64,000 nucleotides of DNA. Origin: Anaerolineales bacterium HSG25. Its GTDB lineage: Bacteria; Chloroflexota; Anaerolineae; 4572-78; J111. Shown piece by piece: positions 7,772-15,721 of the stretch. A program made the position numbers and the translations under genes. The stretch covers positions 1-64,000 of the forward strand of contig JAUCGA010000007.1 in NCBI GenBank assembly GCA_030377865.1, given 5' to 3'. Position 1 is the stretch's first letter. The number at the start of each line of letters is the position of its first letter. The notes under the pieces were generated by a model. That model made no database searches. It saw only the letters and a program-made list of their open reading frames with translations, and was not told the DNA's origin.

Positions 7772-10075
7772 CTAACGATTACCACTGCGGTTGCCGCCGC
7801 CACGGTTACCACCACCACGGTTGCCGCCGCCACGATTGCTACCACCGCGGTTGCCGCCGCCACGATTACCACCACCACGATTGCCACCGCCACGGTTGCC
7901 GCCACCGCCACCGCTACGGTTGCCACCGCCGCCACCGCCACTACGAGGAGGACGGCGTTTATCGCTTTCTTGGGCTTCCTCTAATGACCAACCAAGCAAT
8001 ACAGCTTGACGTGAGAGACGAATCTTACCGTCACCGTCAATATTAATTACCATAGCCATAACCTCATCACCCACCTGAACCACATCTTCAACGGAGGGGG
8101 CATGGTAATCGGCTAATTGAGAAATTGGGATGAGACCATCAACTCCGGGCAATATCTCTACAAATGCTCCAAAATTGACCGTACGAACCACTTTACCTGT
8201 ATAAATCTTACCGAGTGTGGCTTCTTCCGTCAGAGCTTCAATGTGAGCCAATGCTTTTGCACCAGAGACTTGATCAGGTGCGGCTACGAAAACCATACCA
8301 TCATCATCAATATCAATTTTTGCTCCGGTTTCCTCTTGAATAGCTCGAATCATCTTGCCACCCGGCCCGATAATTTTACCGATTTTTTCGGGGTCAATTT
8401 GAATAGCAGTAATAGTTGGGGCATACGGAGATAGATTCTCACGTGGAGTAGAAATTGTTTGTTCCATCTGGTCAAGAATATGGAAACGTCCAATTTTGGC
8501 TTGAGCCAATGCATCCTCTAAAACTTCCCAGCGCAAACCGGACAGCTTAATATCCATCTGTAAGGCCGTAATTCCTTCTCGTGTTCCGGCGACCTTAAAG
8601 TCCATGTCACCCAAAGCATCTTCAAGCCCTTGAATATCCGTTAAAACAGTGTAACGTTCTCCTTCTTCCACCAGTCCCATAGCTACTCCGGCCACAGGTG
8701 CTTTGATTGGCACGCCTGCATCCATCAAACTGAGAGTACTGCCACAGACACTAGCCATTGAGCTTGAGCCATTGGAGCCTAATACTTCGGAGACGAGACG
8801 CAAAGTATAAGGGAACTCTTCAACGGGGGGGATCATGGGCAATAATGCTCGTTCTGCTAAGGCTCCATGTCCTACCGCTCGCCGATTGGGAGAACCAACT
8901 CGTCCTGTTTCACCGACAGAATATGGTGGGAAGTTGTAGTGATGCATGTAACGTTTGGAATCTTTTGGACCAAGTGTATCTAAACGTTGTTCATCGCGAG
9001 GCGTGCCTAAAGTAGTAATGGTAAGCGCTTGAGTTTCGCCTCGAGTGAATACACCTGAACCGTGGGTACGAGGCAACAGTCCTACGTCACACCAAATTGG
9101 GCGGACAGTTTGTGGGTCACGGCCATCAGGACGTACGCCGTCTAAAATACGACTACGAACCGATTTTTTCAATAAGTTCTTGTAAACTGCTCGGACATCA
9201 ACCATTGAGACATCTTCAAGTTCACCAAAATGTTCCATTACTTCGGTATAAACCTCATCCAAAGCGGCTACTCGCTCTTGTTTGGTGCCTTGAACATCAA
9301 GTGCTGTCTCGATTTTGTTATCGACATAACTAGCAACTTGCTCGACCGTCTCTTCAGGGGAGGTGCTATATCCCATCTCACGTTTTTCTTTGCCGATGGT
9401 TTCACGCATCTCTTTTTGGACGCTGATTATCTCCTGAATTGAGTCATGGGCCAACCGTAAGGCTTCGAGCATAACCTCCTCGGTGGTCTCCTCGGCTCCG
9501 GCTTCAACCATCAAAATAGCGTCTTCGGTACCGGCAATTCGTAGGTCTAGCTCACTGCCGACCATCTCTTCGGTAGAGGGGTTGACTAGAAACTCACCAT
9601 TTTTCAGACCAATTCGGATTGCTCCAATTGGGCCGTCCCATGGAATATCTGAGATGGCGAGGGCGGCACTAGCACTGTTGATTCCCAAAATATCAAGGTG
9701 TTTTTCACCATCTGATGATAAACAGGTAATCACTATCTGAACTTCGTTACGACAAGATTGGTCAAAAAGTGGGCGTAAAGGGCGGTCGGTCAGGCGAGCC
9801 GTTAAAATTGCTCCCTCACTTGGGCGACCTTCACGTCGAAAGAAGCTACCGGGAATACGTCCGGCGGCATATAGTTTCTCTTCAAATTCAACACTTAACG
9901 GGAAAAAGTCTCGATCTATTGTGTTTTTCGAGGCGGTAGCGGCGGTTAATAACACCGATTCGCCTGAGCGGATTAAAACGGCTCCGCCTGCTTGTCCGGC
10001 TAACACACCGGTTTCAAAGGTTATTTCATCATTACCTAATTTTGCTACAAATATTTTTGGTTCTGGTTTAGACAT
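7772..10075 (-). CDS. pnp: Polynucleotide phosphorylase
   Basis: A phosphorolytic 3'-5' exoribonuclease that degrades RNA to nucleoside diphosphates, normally a trimer and part of the RNA degradosome. Two RNase PH domains are seen; the first holds FFRREGRPSEGAILTARL and the second DFKVAGTREGITALQMDIK. They are followed by a KH domain (IGKIIGPGGKMIRAIQEETG) and an S1 domain (GKVVRTVNFGAFVEILPG). The last 60 residues (about 707-767) are a low-complexity tail of NRGGG repeats, an unusual addition that probably binds RNA. The start follows AGGAGG with normal spacing (10081-10090). rpsO lies directly upstream on the same strand, the classical rpsO-pnp order. Confidence 0.97.
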   Translation of the reverse strand: MSKPEPKIFVAKLGNDEITFETGVLAGQAGGAVLIRSGESVLLTAATASKNTIDRDFFPLSVEFEEKLYAAGRIPGSFFRREGRPSEGAILTARLTDRPLRPLFDQSCRNEVQIVITCLSSDGEKHLDILGINSASAALAISDIPWDGPIGAIRIGLKNGEFLVNPSTEEMVGSELDLRIAGTEDAILMVEAGAEETTEEVMLEALRLAHDSIQEIISVQKEMRETIGKEKREMGYSTSPEETVEQVASYVDNKIETALDVQGTKQERVAALDEVYTEVMEHFGELEDVSMVDVRAVYKNLLKKSVRSRILDGVRPDGRDPQTVRPIWCDVGLLPRTHGSGVFTRGETQALTITTLGTPRDEQRLDTLGPKDSKRYMHHYNFPPYSVGETGRVGSPNRRAVGHGALAERALLPMIPPVEEFPYTLRLVSEVLGSNGSSSMASVCGSTLSLMDAGVPIKAPVAGVAMGLVEEGERYTVLTDIQGLEDALGDMDFKVAGTREGITALQMDIKLSGLRWEVLEDALAQAKIGRFHILDQMEQTISTPRENLSPYAPTITAIQIDPEKIGKIIGPGGKMIRAIQEETGAKIDIDDDGMVFVAAPDQVSGAKALAHIEALTEEATLGKIYTGKVVRTVNFGAFVEILPGVDGLIPISQLADYHAPSVEDVVQVGDEVMAMVINIDGDGKIRLSRQAVLLGWSLEEAQESDKRRPPRSGGGGGGNRSGGGGGNRGGGNRGGGNRGGGNRGGSNRGGGNRGGGNRGGGNRSGNR
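7776..7945. repeat. Short tandem repeats encoding the pnp NRGGG tail
   Basis: Imperfect 15-base units (variants of ccgccaccgcggttg) repeat about ten times within the 3' end of pnp. They produce misleading open frames on the opposite strand. The copy number is likely to vary between strains. Confidence 0.8.
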
Positions 10076-10348
10076 ATAAAGACCTCCTTAGGTCTGTTTA
10101 CTAAATTGAGTTCATGATGCAGGCATAGGTAGCAAGGTTGCAAGGAACAGGGTTACAGGTTTGAATGTTGTAACACTATGACTTGCCACCTTACAAAAAT
10201 GAACTCTGATAAATACTTTATTTAAAATAAGCAAACGAGTAGGATTAAAAATAACTCTTATCCTACTCGTTTATTGCATGACTCCGAAAAGCCCTGCCTT
10301 GTTTTTGGAACCCCAAGCATGTAAGGGGAACTGTACCAACGACATCTA
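10076..10348. other. rpsO-pnp intergenic region
   Basis: Contains a strong hairpin (10233-10272, arms AAACGAGTAGGAT) that could terminate or process the rpsO transcript, and a GC-richer segment at about 10280-10345 immediately after the rpsO stop that looks structured. I could not assign it to a known RNA family. Confidence 0.5.
10233..10272 (-). terminator. Hairpin between rpsO and pnp
   Basis: AAACGAGTAGGAT pairs with ATCCTACTCGTTT over 13 bp. The following T-tract is weak on the minus strand, so it may be a partial terminator or an RNase processing site as in other rpsO-pnp units. Confidence 0.6.
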
Positions 10349-10618
10349 TTATTTACGCAAGCCCAATTTTTCAATAACGACCTTGTAACGAGCGGGGTCT
10401 TTACGCTTGAGATATTCTTGGTGATGTCGTCGCTGACCCACCAACTTTAGCAAACCACGTCGAGAGCTATTATCATGCTTATGCGCTCGCAAATGGTCTT
10501 GCAAATCATTGATACGGGCAGTCAATATGGCAATCTGTACATCTGACGAGCCTGTATCACCGTCTGTCAACTGAAAATCTTTTATAATGACCTCTTTTTT
10601 GGTCTGAGAAAGTGCCAC
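10349..10618 (-). CDS. rpsO: 30S ribosomal protein S15
   Basis: An 89-residue primary 16S rRNA binding protein of the central domain. The family core [29 protein letters not shown] is intact (about residues 43-71), and [11 protein letters not shown] at the N terminus matches the family. Length is standard. It begins the rpsO-pnp unit with its own promoter at 10711-10739. Confidence 0.97.
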   Translation of the reverse strand: MALSQTKKEVIIKDFQLTDGDTGSSDVQIAILTARINDLQDHLRAHKHDNSSRRGLLKLVGQRRHHQEYLKRKDPARYKVVIEKLGLRK

Positions 10619-10710
10619 GAAATTACTCCTTTGCTTCTCTAACGTTGCTTTACAAATCTGGAAACTACGGCAACAGTGGCGAAAGCTATTGTCTGCGTAT
10701 CCAAAGAAAA

Positions 10711-10739
10711 ATTATATCACGAATTAAAGGTGAGGGCAA
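10711..10739 (-). promoter_or_regulatory. Promoter of rpsO
   Basis: On the minus strand TTGCCC (10739-10734) and TATAAT (10716-10711) are 17 bp apart, with TGA before the -10 forming an extended -10. It lies about 95 bases upstream of the rpsO ATG. Confidence 0.7.
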
Positions 10740-10832
10740 ATATACCATGTTTGACAATCGAACACGGTTGTGAATTGCGCTGTTACGACGACTTGTTTCT
10801 CAAACCCTCCTTGATACCACCGTATTTATCCG

Positions 10833-12086
10833 CTAAAATAAGGTAAAATTTTTGGAATCTATCCGTTGAGCTTGGTGCATTAACACCGCGTTCATCAATT
10901 CAATGGCTAATCGAGATTCTAGGGTAACACCTGCCCGAACCCCAACACAGGGATCATGCCGCCCCTTTTGTAGATTAAACTCAATCTCTTCAAGGTTTTT
11001 ACGAACAGATTGTTGGGGATTAGCAATTGTTGATGTTGGCTTAAAACCGACTCGACAAAATAACGGATTGCCAGTTGTGATTCCGCCAAGCAGGCCACCA
11101 TGATGATTACTTTGGTACCCATCTTGTCGAATTGGGTCGTTATTCTCACTCCCTCGCCGAGTAACCACTTCTTGTCCTGCACCAACCTCACAAGACCGAG
11201 CGGCATGCAGGCCGCCTAAACTCCCCATCAAACGGAGTTTTAGGCTGTTATATAATGGTTCTCCGGCTAAAGCGGGGACGTTAACCGCGACCACTTCTAC
11301 AGCCGCACCGATTGAATCGCCATTGATACGCGTCTGTTTAATTAACTCACCCGCCTGTTTTGCAAAACGAGCATCAACGGCATATATCTCATTTTGGCTT
11401 AGTTGTTGTTGAATTTGTTCGAGGTCTGCAATCTCAATCTGATTATCTTTACCAGTGGTTGGGGTCTGATTAAACAGAAATGTTTCCAAACTTTGGCTAG
11501 ATTTTAGCTTGCCAACTTGACAGATGGAAGAAAGAATCACAGTTCCAAACTGTTTTTTCAAAAACAACCGAGCTATTGAGCCACCAATCACATCGGTGAT
11601 GGTTGAACGATAACTAGAACGTCCTCCTCCACGATAATCAACAAAACCTCCCGATTTATAATGTTTGACCAAATCGGTATGCCCCGGCCTGACTTCGCCG
11701 GATTCGCCTGAAAACTGCCCATAATGGCGTGATTTTTTGGAGGTAGAGAGAACAATTGCCGAAATTGGTTCACCAGTAGTGTAGCCTTCTTGATAGCTTT
11801 CAGTTTGATGCGAGTCCCCCTCAGCCTCAACAGTCAATTTCGGGCCTGATAAAAGGGTATCGGTATCTTCGGTAAATAACCCCGATAAAAAAAGCACCCT
11901 ATCGGCCTCATGGCGAGGGGTGCCATGTTTGTTACTACCCGGACGACGACGGTCTAAATATTGCTGAACATCAGGTCGAGTTATCTTTAAGCCGGGCGGA
12001 CAACCGAAAACGATGGTTGTTACTGCCGGGCCATGGGATTCCCCTGCACCGGCAACTGAAAAAAGTGGGCCACCAAGTATTTCCAT
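10833..12086 (-). CDS. aroC: Chorismate synthase
   Basis: Last step of the shikimate pathway: converts 5-enolpyruvylshikimate-3-phosphate to chorismate with reduced FMN. Family signatures are GESHGPAV near the N terminus, EVRPGHTDLVKHY and RGGGRSS in the middle, and FKPTSTIANPQ plus KGRHDPCVGVRA near the C terminus. At 417 residues it is somewhat longer than usual, with extra sequence after the SSICQVG region (about 190-240). The segment RGGGRSSYRST differs from the usual RGGGRSSARET. It is preceded at three bases by a short gene fragment. Confidence 0.93.
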   Translation of the reverse strand: MEILGGPLFSVAGAGESHGPAVTTIVFGCPPGLKITRPDVQQYLDRRRPGSNKHGTPRHEADRVLFLSGLFTEDTDTLLSGPKLTVEAEGDSHQTESYQEGYTTGEPISAIVLSTSKKSRHYGQFSGESGEVRPGHTDLVKHYKSGGFVDYRGGGRSSYRSTITDVIGGSIARLFLKKQFGTVILSSICQVGKLKSSQSLETFLFNQTPTTGKDNQIEIADLEQIQQQLSQNEIYAVDARFAKQAGELIKQTRINGDSIGAAVEVVAVNVPALAGEPLYNSLKLRLMGSLGGLHAARSCEVGAGQEVVTRRGSENNDPIRQDGYQSNHHGGLLGGITTGNPLFCRVGFKPTSTIANPQQSVRKNLEEIEFNLQKGRHDPCVGVRAGVTLESRLAIELMNAVLMHQAQRIDSKNFTLF

Positions 12087-12088
12087 GA

Positions 12089-12298
12089 TTATGTATCCTC
12101 CTTATTACGATAGGTAATGGCTGGACTGCCCTGTCCTCGCACAATTTCGCCGCCATCCGCGCTCCATGTATAGTTCATGGTAACACCACCCGTGCTGGCA
12201 ATCTCAATCGAGATGCCGATTTCCTCTCCGGGCTGTTGGCTACGGCCGGAGAGTATTCCCATTAAAATCAAAATGGCTCTTTGGGGTTTTCCGTGCAA
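12089..12298 (-). pseudogene. Fragment of a PKD/Ig-like domain protein
   Basis: A 69-codon frame, opening with TTG, that contains GEEIGISIEIASTGG followed by TWSADGGEIVRGQGSPAITY. This looks like the beta-sandwich domain (TWSAxGGxIxxGxGxxxTITY) found in secreted proteins, but it has no signal peptide, ends abruptly after TYRNKEDT and adjoins aroC. It is most likely the remnant of a larger gene. Alternatively it is a small protein cotranslated with aroC; I consider that less likely. Confidence 0.5.
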
Positions 12299-12677
12299 AC
12301 GTCATGATTGTGTCATCATCTTCCCGCAAGTTTTAAACTTGCGGGAAGATTGCCCATCAAAGTATCTAATTTAAGGCGTAGTTTTGAGTTGCACGGAATC
12401 TACCAGAGAACCATCAAAATTATTGTTTTGTTTGTTTTGTTAAACAGATACATGTTATGTTTTGTTCCTTTTAATTTAGAACACAGATTCGGTGAAACAG
12501 AGGATACACACTTCGCTTATTCGCTTTTCACTATTCGCTTATTAAAACCTTCCTCGCACAGCGATCCTTGCGAAAAATCAATAGATAGGATTGCAAGTTG
12601 GGAATGCTTTCTTCCAAGGGCTATCGTACTGGTCATCCGTCCCTTTTTTCTTTATTTGAGCATCCATGATCTATTCC
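12299..12677. other. 379-bp intergenic stretch
   Basis: Contains the palindrome at 12318-12350 and otherwise no recognisable gene or signal. Confidence 0.55.
12318..12350. repeat. Palindrome, CTTCCCGCAAGTTT family (copy 1)
   Basis: Perfect inverted repeat with 16-base arms (ATCTTCCCGCAAGTTT) and a single-base loop. A related hairpin occurs at 14496-14528. Confidence 0.85.
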
Positions 12678-13394
12678 TCAGCGCATGCGCCCCGTCCACA
12701 ACTTGAGACGGAGCATGAACAAGGCGCGGCTATATTGCGAAAAAATTGACAAAAACTGGGTTTTGCTATGACCATGTAAGCGCAGACGGTAGAAGACGGG
12801 AACCTCTAGCATTTTGTATCCCCGCCGGTTGGCAATCATGAGTAGACGGATAAAATAGTCGCCGTAGCCGTAATAGATTTGGTCTAAATCCATGGCCGTC
12901 AACTTGTCTCGATAGATGGCGAAAAAACCGCTGAGGTTGTCATGCACGGGAGTATTAAACAGAAGCTGGATAGCCTGATTATAGAGCGAACTGGAAAATT
13001 GACGGAACTTATCCTCCATGCCGCCGGCCATCACAAACCGTGAGCCGATGATAATGTCGTAATACTCTAAAAATTTAACCATTTGCGGGATAATGGCTGG
13101 ATCATGATTGAAATCGGTATCCATAAAGACCAGAATATCACCATCTGACTGATCTACGCCGTAACGAAGCGCGGTGGCGAGACCTCGCTCCTCGGTGCGA
13201 ACAAATAGCTTGACTCGTTGGTCGTGGGAGTGGTAGGCTCGAATCACATCGGCGGTGCCGTCAGGGCTGTTATCATCAACAACCACAATCTCAAACTGGA
13301 TATTGGTCGGCTCTAACACTGTGAAAACAGCTTGGATAAGCTCTAATATATTGTCTTTTTCTTTATATGTTGGTAAGATGATGGAGGTTTTCAT
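12678..13394 (-). CDS. GT2 glycosyltransferase, polyprenol-phosphate mannosyltransferase-like
   Basis: Resembles DPM1-type enzymes that move a hexose from a nucleotide sugar to a polyprenyl phosphate on the cytoplasmic face. Motifs: SIILPTYKEKDNI at the start, FEIVVVDDNSPDGTADVI, RGLATALRYGVDQSDGD and the metal-binding MDTDFNHDP. Further on comes DNLSGFFAIYRD and a basic C terminus; there is no transmembrane domain. The longer frame starts at 13550, but the first 52 residues overlap the upstream gene and are non-homologous; the ATG at 13394 begins exactly where the family begins, giving 238 residues. It sits 13 bases after the formyltransferase gene and probably shares its transcript. Confidence 0.88.
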   Translation of the reverse strand: MKTSIILPTYKEKDNILELIQAVFTVLEPTNIQFEIVVVDDNSPDGTADVIRAYHSHDQRVKLFVRTEERGLATALRYGVDQSDGDILVFMDTDFNHDPAIIPQMVKFLEYYDIIIGSRFVMAGGMEDKFRQFSSSLYNQAIQLLFNTPVHDNLSGFFAIYRDKLTAMDLDQIYYGYGDYFIRLLMIANRRGYKMLEVPVFYRLRLHGHSKTQFLSIFSQYSRALFMLRLKLWTGRMR

Positions 13395-13407
13395 AATGAG
13401 TAAAGGG

Positions 13408-14217
13408 CTACATGTATTTCCATAGTTCAAAAATGGTTCCGTAATGTCCGCCCGCTTTACGGAACTGGCGTTGGTCGGCGGGAGTGGGCCAGGTGTGATA
13501 TGAGGCCTCGGCCTCGTTTTGAGTAATATGTGATGGCATGCCTGCGGCAATCATCTGCACGGCCTTAACGAGCATGTCGGCTCCAAGTACGGCGCTTTTA
13601 TGAGACAAGGTCGTGATGGTGTCTGAGGGGTTGACGATGATTTTCTCTTGCAGTAGTACATCGCCGGTATCAAATTTCTCATCGACCCAATGGATGGTTA
13701 CGCCGGTTTCGGTGTCTTCCTGAGCGATGATCCAAAAATAGGGAAACAGACCCCGATGCCGTGGGAGCAGAGCCGGATGAATATTGAGTGTTCCCTGAGT
13801 TGGAATATCGAGTAGAGGACGTTTAATGAGCTGATTAAGGTAGACCGATAGCACAAGGTCGGGTTGCCAAGCTTTAAGCTGTTGCAATGTTTCTGGTTGA
13901 TTAACATTGACCGAGCCGATGATTGGTACGTTGTACATGATTCGCATAGTGCGTAAAGAATTAACTTTGGGTTGGCGACCTATCAGCCGAAAAGTAATTG
14001 CCGTCGCTCGACTCTGAAATAGTTCTAGGGCTTTACGTCCTACAAAGCGCAATCCGGTTCGTTTTAGCAGATGCAGTAAGCCGCCGGGGAGCGATTTGCC
14101 ATGAATCAAACAGTCGGAGCGAACAATGCCCACCACATCGCCGGGCATGGTTTTTAATAAATGCTCCGTCATCAAATTGGAGAAAAAACTTTCATAGGTT
14201 AAAATAACAATTCGCAT
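13408..14217 (-). CDS. Formyltransferase family protein (Fmt/sugar N-formyltransferase-like)
   Basis: Contains the N10-formyltetrahydrofolate transferase core: LNIHPALLPRHRG (Asn145, His147) and the DxGD motif in KFDTGD (Asp183), which with Asn and His form the usual catalytic set. The C-terminal OB domain of methionyl-tRNA formyltransferase is not evident, and the 269-residue length is closer to sugar formyltransferases such as WbkC or VioF. The gene follows a DegT-type aminotransferase and precedes a DPM1-like glycosyltransferase, so formylation of an amino sugar is the most likely job. That assignment is inference from context; substrate unknown. Confidence 0.8.
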   Translation of the reverse strand: MRIVILTYESFFSNLMTEHLLKTMPGDVVGIVRSDCLIHGKSLPGGLLHLLKRTGLRFVGRKALELFQSRATAITFRLIGRQPKVNSLRTMRIMYNVPIIGSVNVNQPETLQQLKAWQPDLVLSVYLNQLIKRPLLDIPTQGTLNIHPALLPRHRGLFPYFWIIAQEDTETGVTIHWVDEKFDTGDVLLQEKIIVNPSDTITTLSHKSAVLGADMLVKAVQMIAAGMPSHITQNEAEASYHTWPTPADQRQFRKAGGHYGTIFELWKYM

Positions 14218-14255
14218 GGTATTTACCGGATGGAGTTAGTACAGCGTTAAATAAG

Positions 14256-14332
14256 TGAGGTGGGGTTTTAAGATAAGACCTCCAAGGAGAAAACCACACC
14301 TTGGAGGACGCGGAGTCGTTCTCCTCCGAGGT
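14256..14332. repeat. Left half of an interrupted family B repeat
   Basis: Shares GACCTCCAA, GAGAAAACCACACC and flanking sequence with the intact copy at 22383-22471. The continuation (AGGTGTTTGG, AACCTCACAAGA, TTAACAATGTA) resumes at about 14569-14610, so other repeats have apparently been inserted into it. Confidence 0.7.
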
Positions 14333-14341
14333 ATGTAGTTT

Positions 14342-14432
14342 ATAAATATTCAGTGAACTCGCCAGAAAGAGCATCAGAAACCAGATTTCTCAAAGAAATC
14401 AGGTTTCTAGAGCTACTTTACTGAACTTTTAC
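14342..14432. mobile_element. 91-bp MITE-like element, copy 3
   Basis: Ends ATAAATATTCAGTGAA and CTGAACTTTTAC are inverted relative to each other, around a palindrome with diverged GAAACCAGATTTCT arms. The 8-bp sequence TGTAGTTT occurs immediately before (14334-14341) and immediately after (14433-14440), a clean target-site duplication. Confidence 0.88.
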
Positions 14433-14466
14433 TGTAGTTTTTCTCGTTCGCCCGTTGGTACAGTCT

Positions 14467-14553
14467 TTCAGATAATGGTTTTCAATTCAAGGCCAACCTT
14501 CCCGCAAGTTTAGAACTTGTGGGAAGGTGATGGCTGAAAATATTTATCTGAAC
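14467..14553. repeat. Palindromic element with TTCAGATAA ends and CCTTCCCGCAAGTT core
   Basis: Outer inverted arms TTCAGATAA (14468-14476) and TTATCTGAA enclose the hairpin ACCTTCCCGCAAGTT/complement at 14496-14528. The core is related to the palindrome at 12318-12350. Confidence 0.65.
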
Positions 14554-14611
14554 ATCCATAGTTCGGGGAGGTGTTTGGAACAAAACCTCACAAGACTTAA
14601 TTAACAATGTA

Positions 14612-15721
14612 TTAGGTCAGAATTTTAATTAGTTCGTCGCACACATAATCGACTTGAGCAATGGTTAAGGTAGCTCCCGATGGTAGGTTGATACCTCGGC
14701 GAGATAAATCCTCGGCTACAGGGAGTGATTGTTTAGTGTCATACATGGGTAGTTGATGCACAGGATAAAAGAAGGGACGAGTATCGATGTTGGCCGCTCG
14801 TAACTTTTGCCGGAGCTCGTCTCGGTTGAGCGGTAGCGTATCATCAAGCAAAACTGAGTACATCCAATAGACATTTTCGGCCCAATCTTGATTCGGTGGC
14901 AGGGTCAAACCGTCAATCTCGGCCAATCGTTGATTGTAGTAAGCGGCATTTCGTTGCCGAATGGTGATTAGGTCAGCAATACGCTCTAGTTGAGCCACGC
15001 CCACCGCGGCTTGTATGTTGGTCATTCGATAGTTAAAGGCAACTTCTGGATGCCAGTAGGGGTTATCACTGTACCGCCCTTGATTTTCTAAGAAGAAGGC
15101 TCGTTCCGACAACGCTTGGTCGTTGGTAATAATAATTCCCCCCTCACCAGTAGTCATGATTTTATTGCCATAAAAGCTAAAGATAGCCGCATCGCTTAAA
15201 CCACCGACCCGCTGTCCCTTGTAGCATGCGCCATGAGCTTCAGCGGCATCTTCTAACAATAGCAGGTTATGGGCTTGTGCAATCTCTCGTAACGGATCCA
15301 TATCTGCGGGATGCCCATACAGATGCACCGCGATTATGGCCTTGGTTCGAGGGGTAATTGCGGCCTCAACCACTGCGGGGTCGATATTCCAACTCCCGTA
15401 CTCAGAATCGACAAAAACAGGTGTTGCGCCCGTATATTGAATCGCGTTTGCCGTCGCTACAAAGGTCAAACTAGGCATGATTATTTCGTCGCCCGGACCA
15501 AGATTAAGCGCCGCGGCTAACAGATGCAGGGCTACTGTCCCATTAAACGTTGCCACACCATATTGAGTATTGCAGTAGTCGGCAAAACGATTTTCAAAGG
15601 TGGTCACATATTTGCCCAACGATGAAATCCAACCTGTCTTTAGGCATTCGGTGACATAGGCCAACTCTTTGTCGCCAATAACAGGTTCAGCCACTGGAAT
15701 TAATGTTTGATTATTCGCCAT
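14612..15721 (-). CDS. DegT/DnrJ/EryC1/StrS aminotransferase, perosamine-synthase-like
   Basis: A PLP-dependent enzyme that aminates a keto nucleotide sugar. The closest visible pattern is the GDP-perosamine synthase/PglE group: FNGTVALHLLAAALNLGPGDE, MPSLTFVATANAIQYTGATP, LLEDAAEAHGA and the PLP lysine in FSFYGNKIMTTGEGG (Lys187). The C terminus has RPFFYPVHQLPMY, where the family contacts the sugar. 369 residues is standard. No strong Shine-Dalgarno is seen before the ATG. It is divergent from the glycosylphosphotransferase at 16051 and upstream of the formyltransferase gene, so a 4-amino then 4-formamido sugar for a surface polysaccharide is a reasonable inference. Confidence 0.9.
   Translation of the reverse strand: MANNQTLIPVAEPVIGDKELAYVTECLKTGWISSLGKYVTTFENRFADYCNTQYGVATFNGTVALHLLAAALNLGPGDEIIMPSLTFVATANAIQYTGATPVFVDSEYGSWNIDPAVVEAAITPRTKAIIAVHLYGHPADMDPLREIAQAHNLLLLEDAAEAHGACYKGQRVGGLSDAAIFSFYGNKIMTTGEGGIIITNDQALSERAFFLENQGRYSDNPYWHPEVAFNYRMTNIQAAVGVAQLERIADLITIRQRNAAYYNQRLAEIDGLTLPPNQDWAENVYWMYSVLLDDTLPLNRDELRQKLRAANIDTRPFFYPVHQLPMYDTKQSLPVAEDLSRRGINLPSGATLTIAQVDYVCDELIKILT

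Larger units (their letters stand above)
14218..14611. other. 394-bp repeat-filled gap between formyltransferase and aminotransferase genes
   Basis: A composite of repeats: the two halves of a family B palindrome (about 14256-14332 and 14569-14610), MITE-like copy 3 at 14342-14432, and a second palindromic element at 14467-14553. No gene is visible. Confidence 0.75.

Noticed and set aside
7753-8046. His/Arg/Cys-rich plus-strand frame
   Set aside because: Antisense shadow of the NRGGG tail of pnp; low complexity only.
10280-10345. Possible 6S-like or other known small RNA
   Set aside because: A few G/C-rich pairs resemble 6S segments, but a long closing stem and central bubble could not be drawn.
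13395-13550. Longer start of the DPM1-like glycosyltransferase
   Set aside because: The extension lies inside the formyltransferase gene in another frame and lacks glycosyltransferase similarity.
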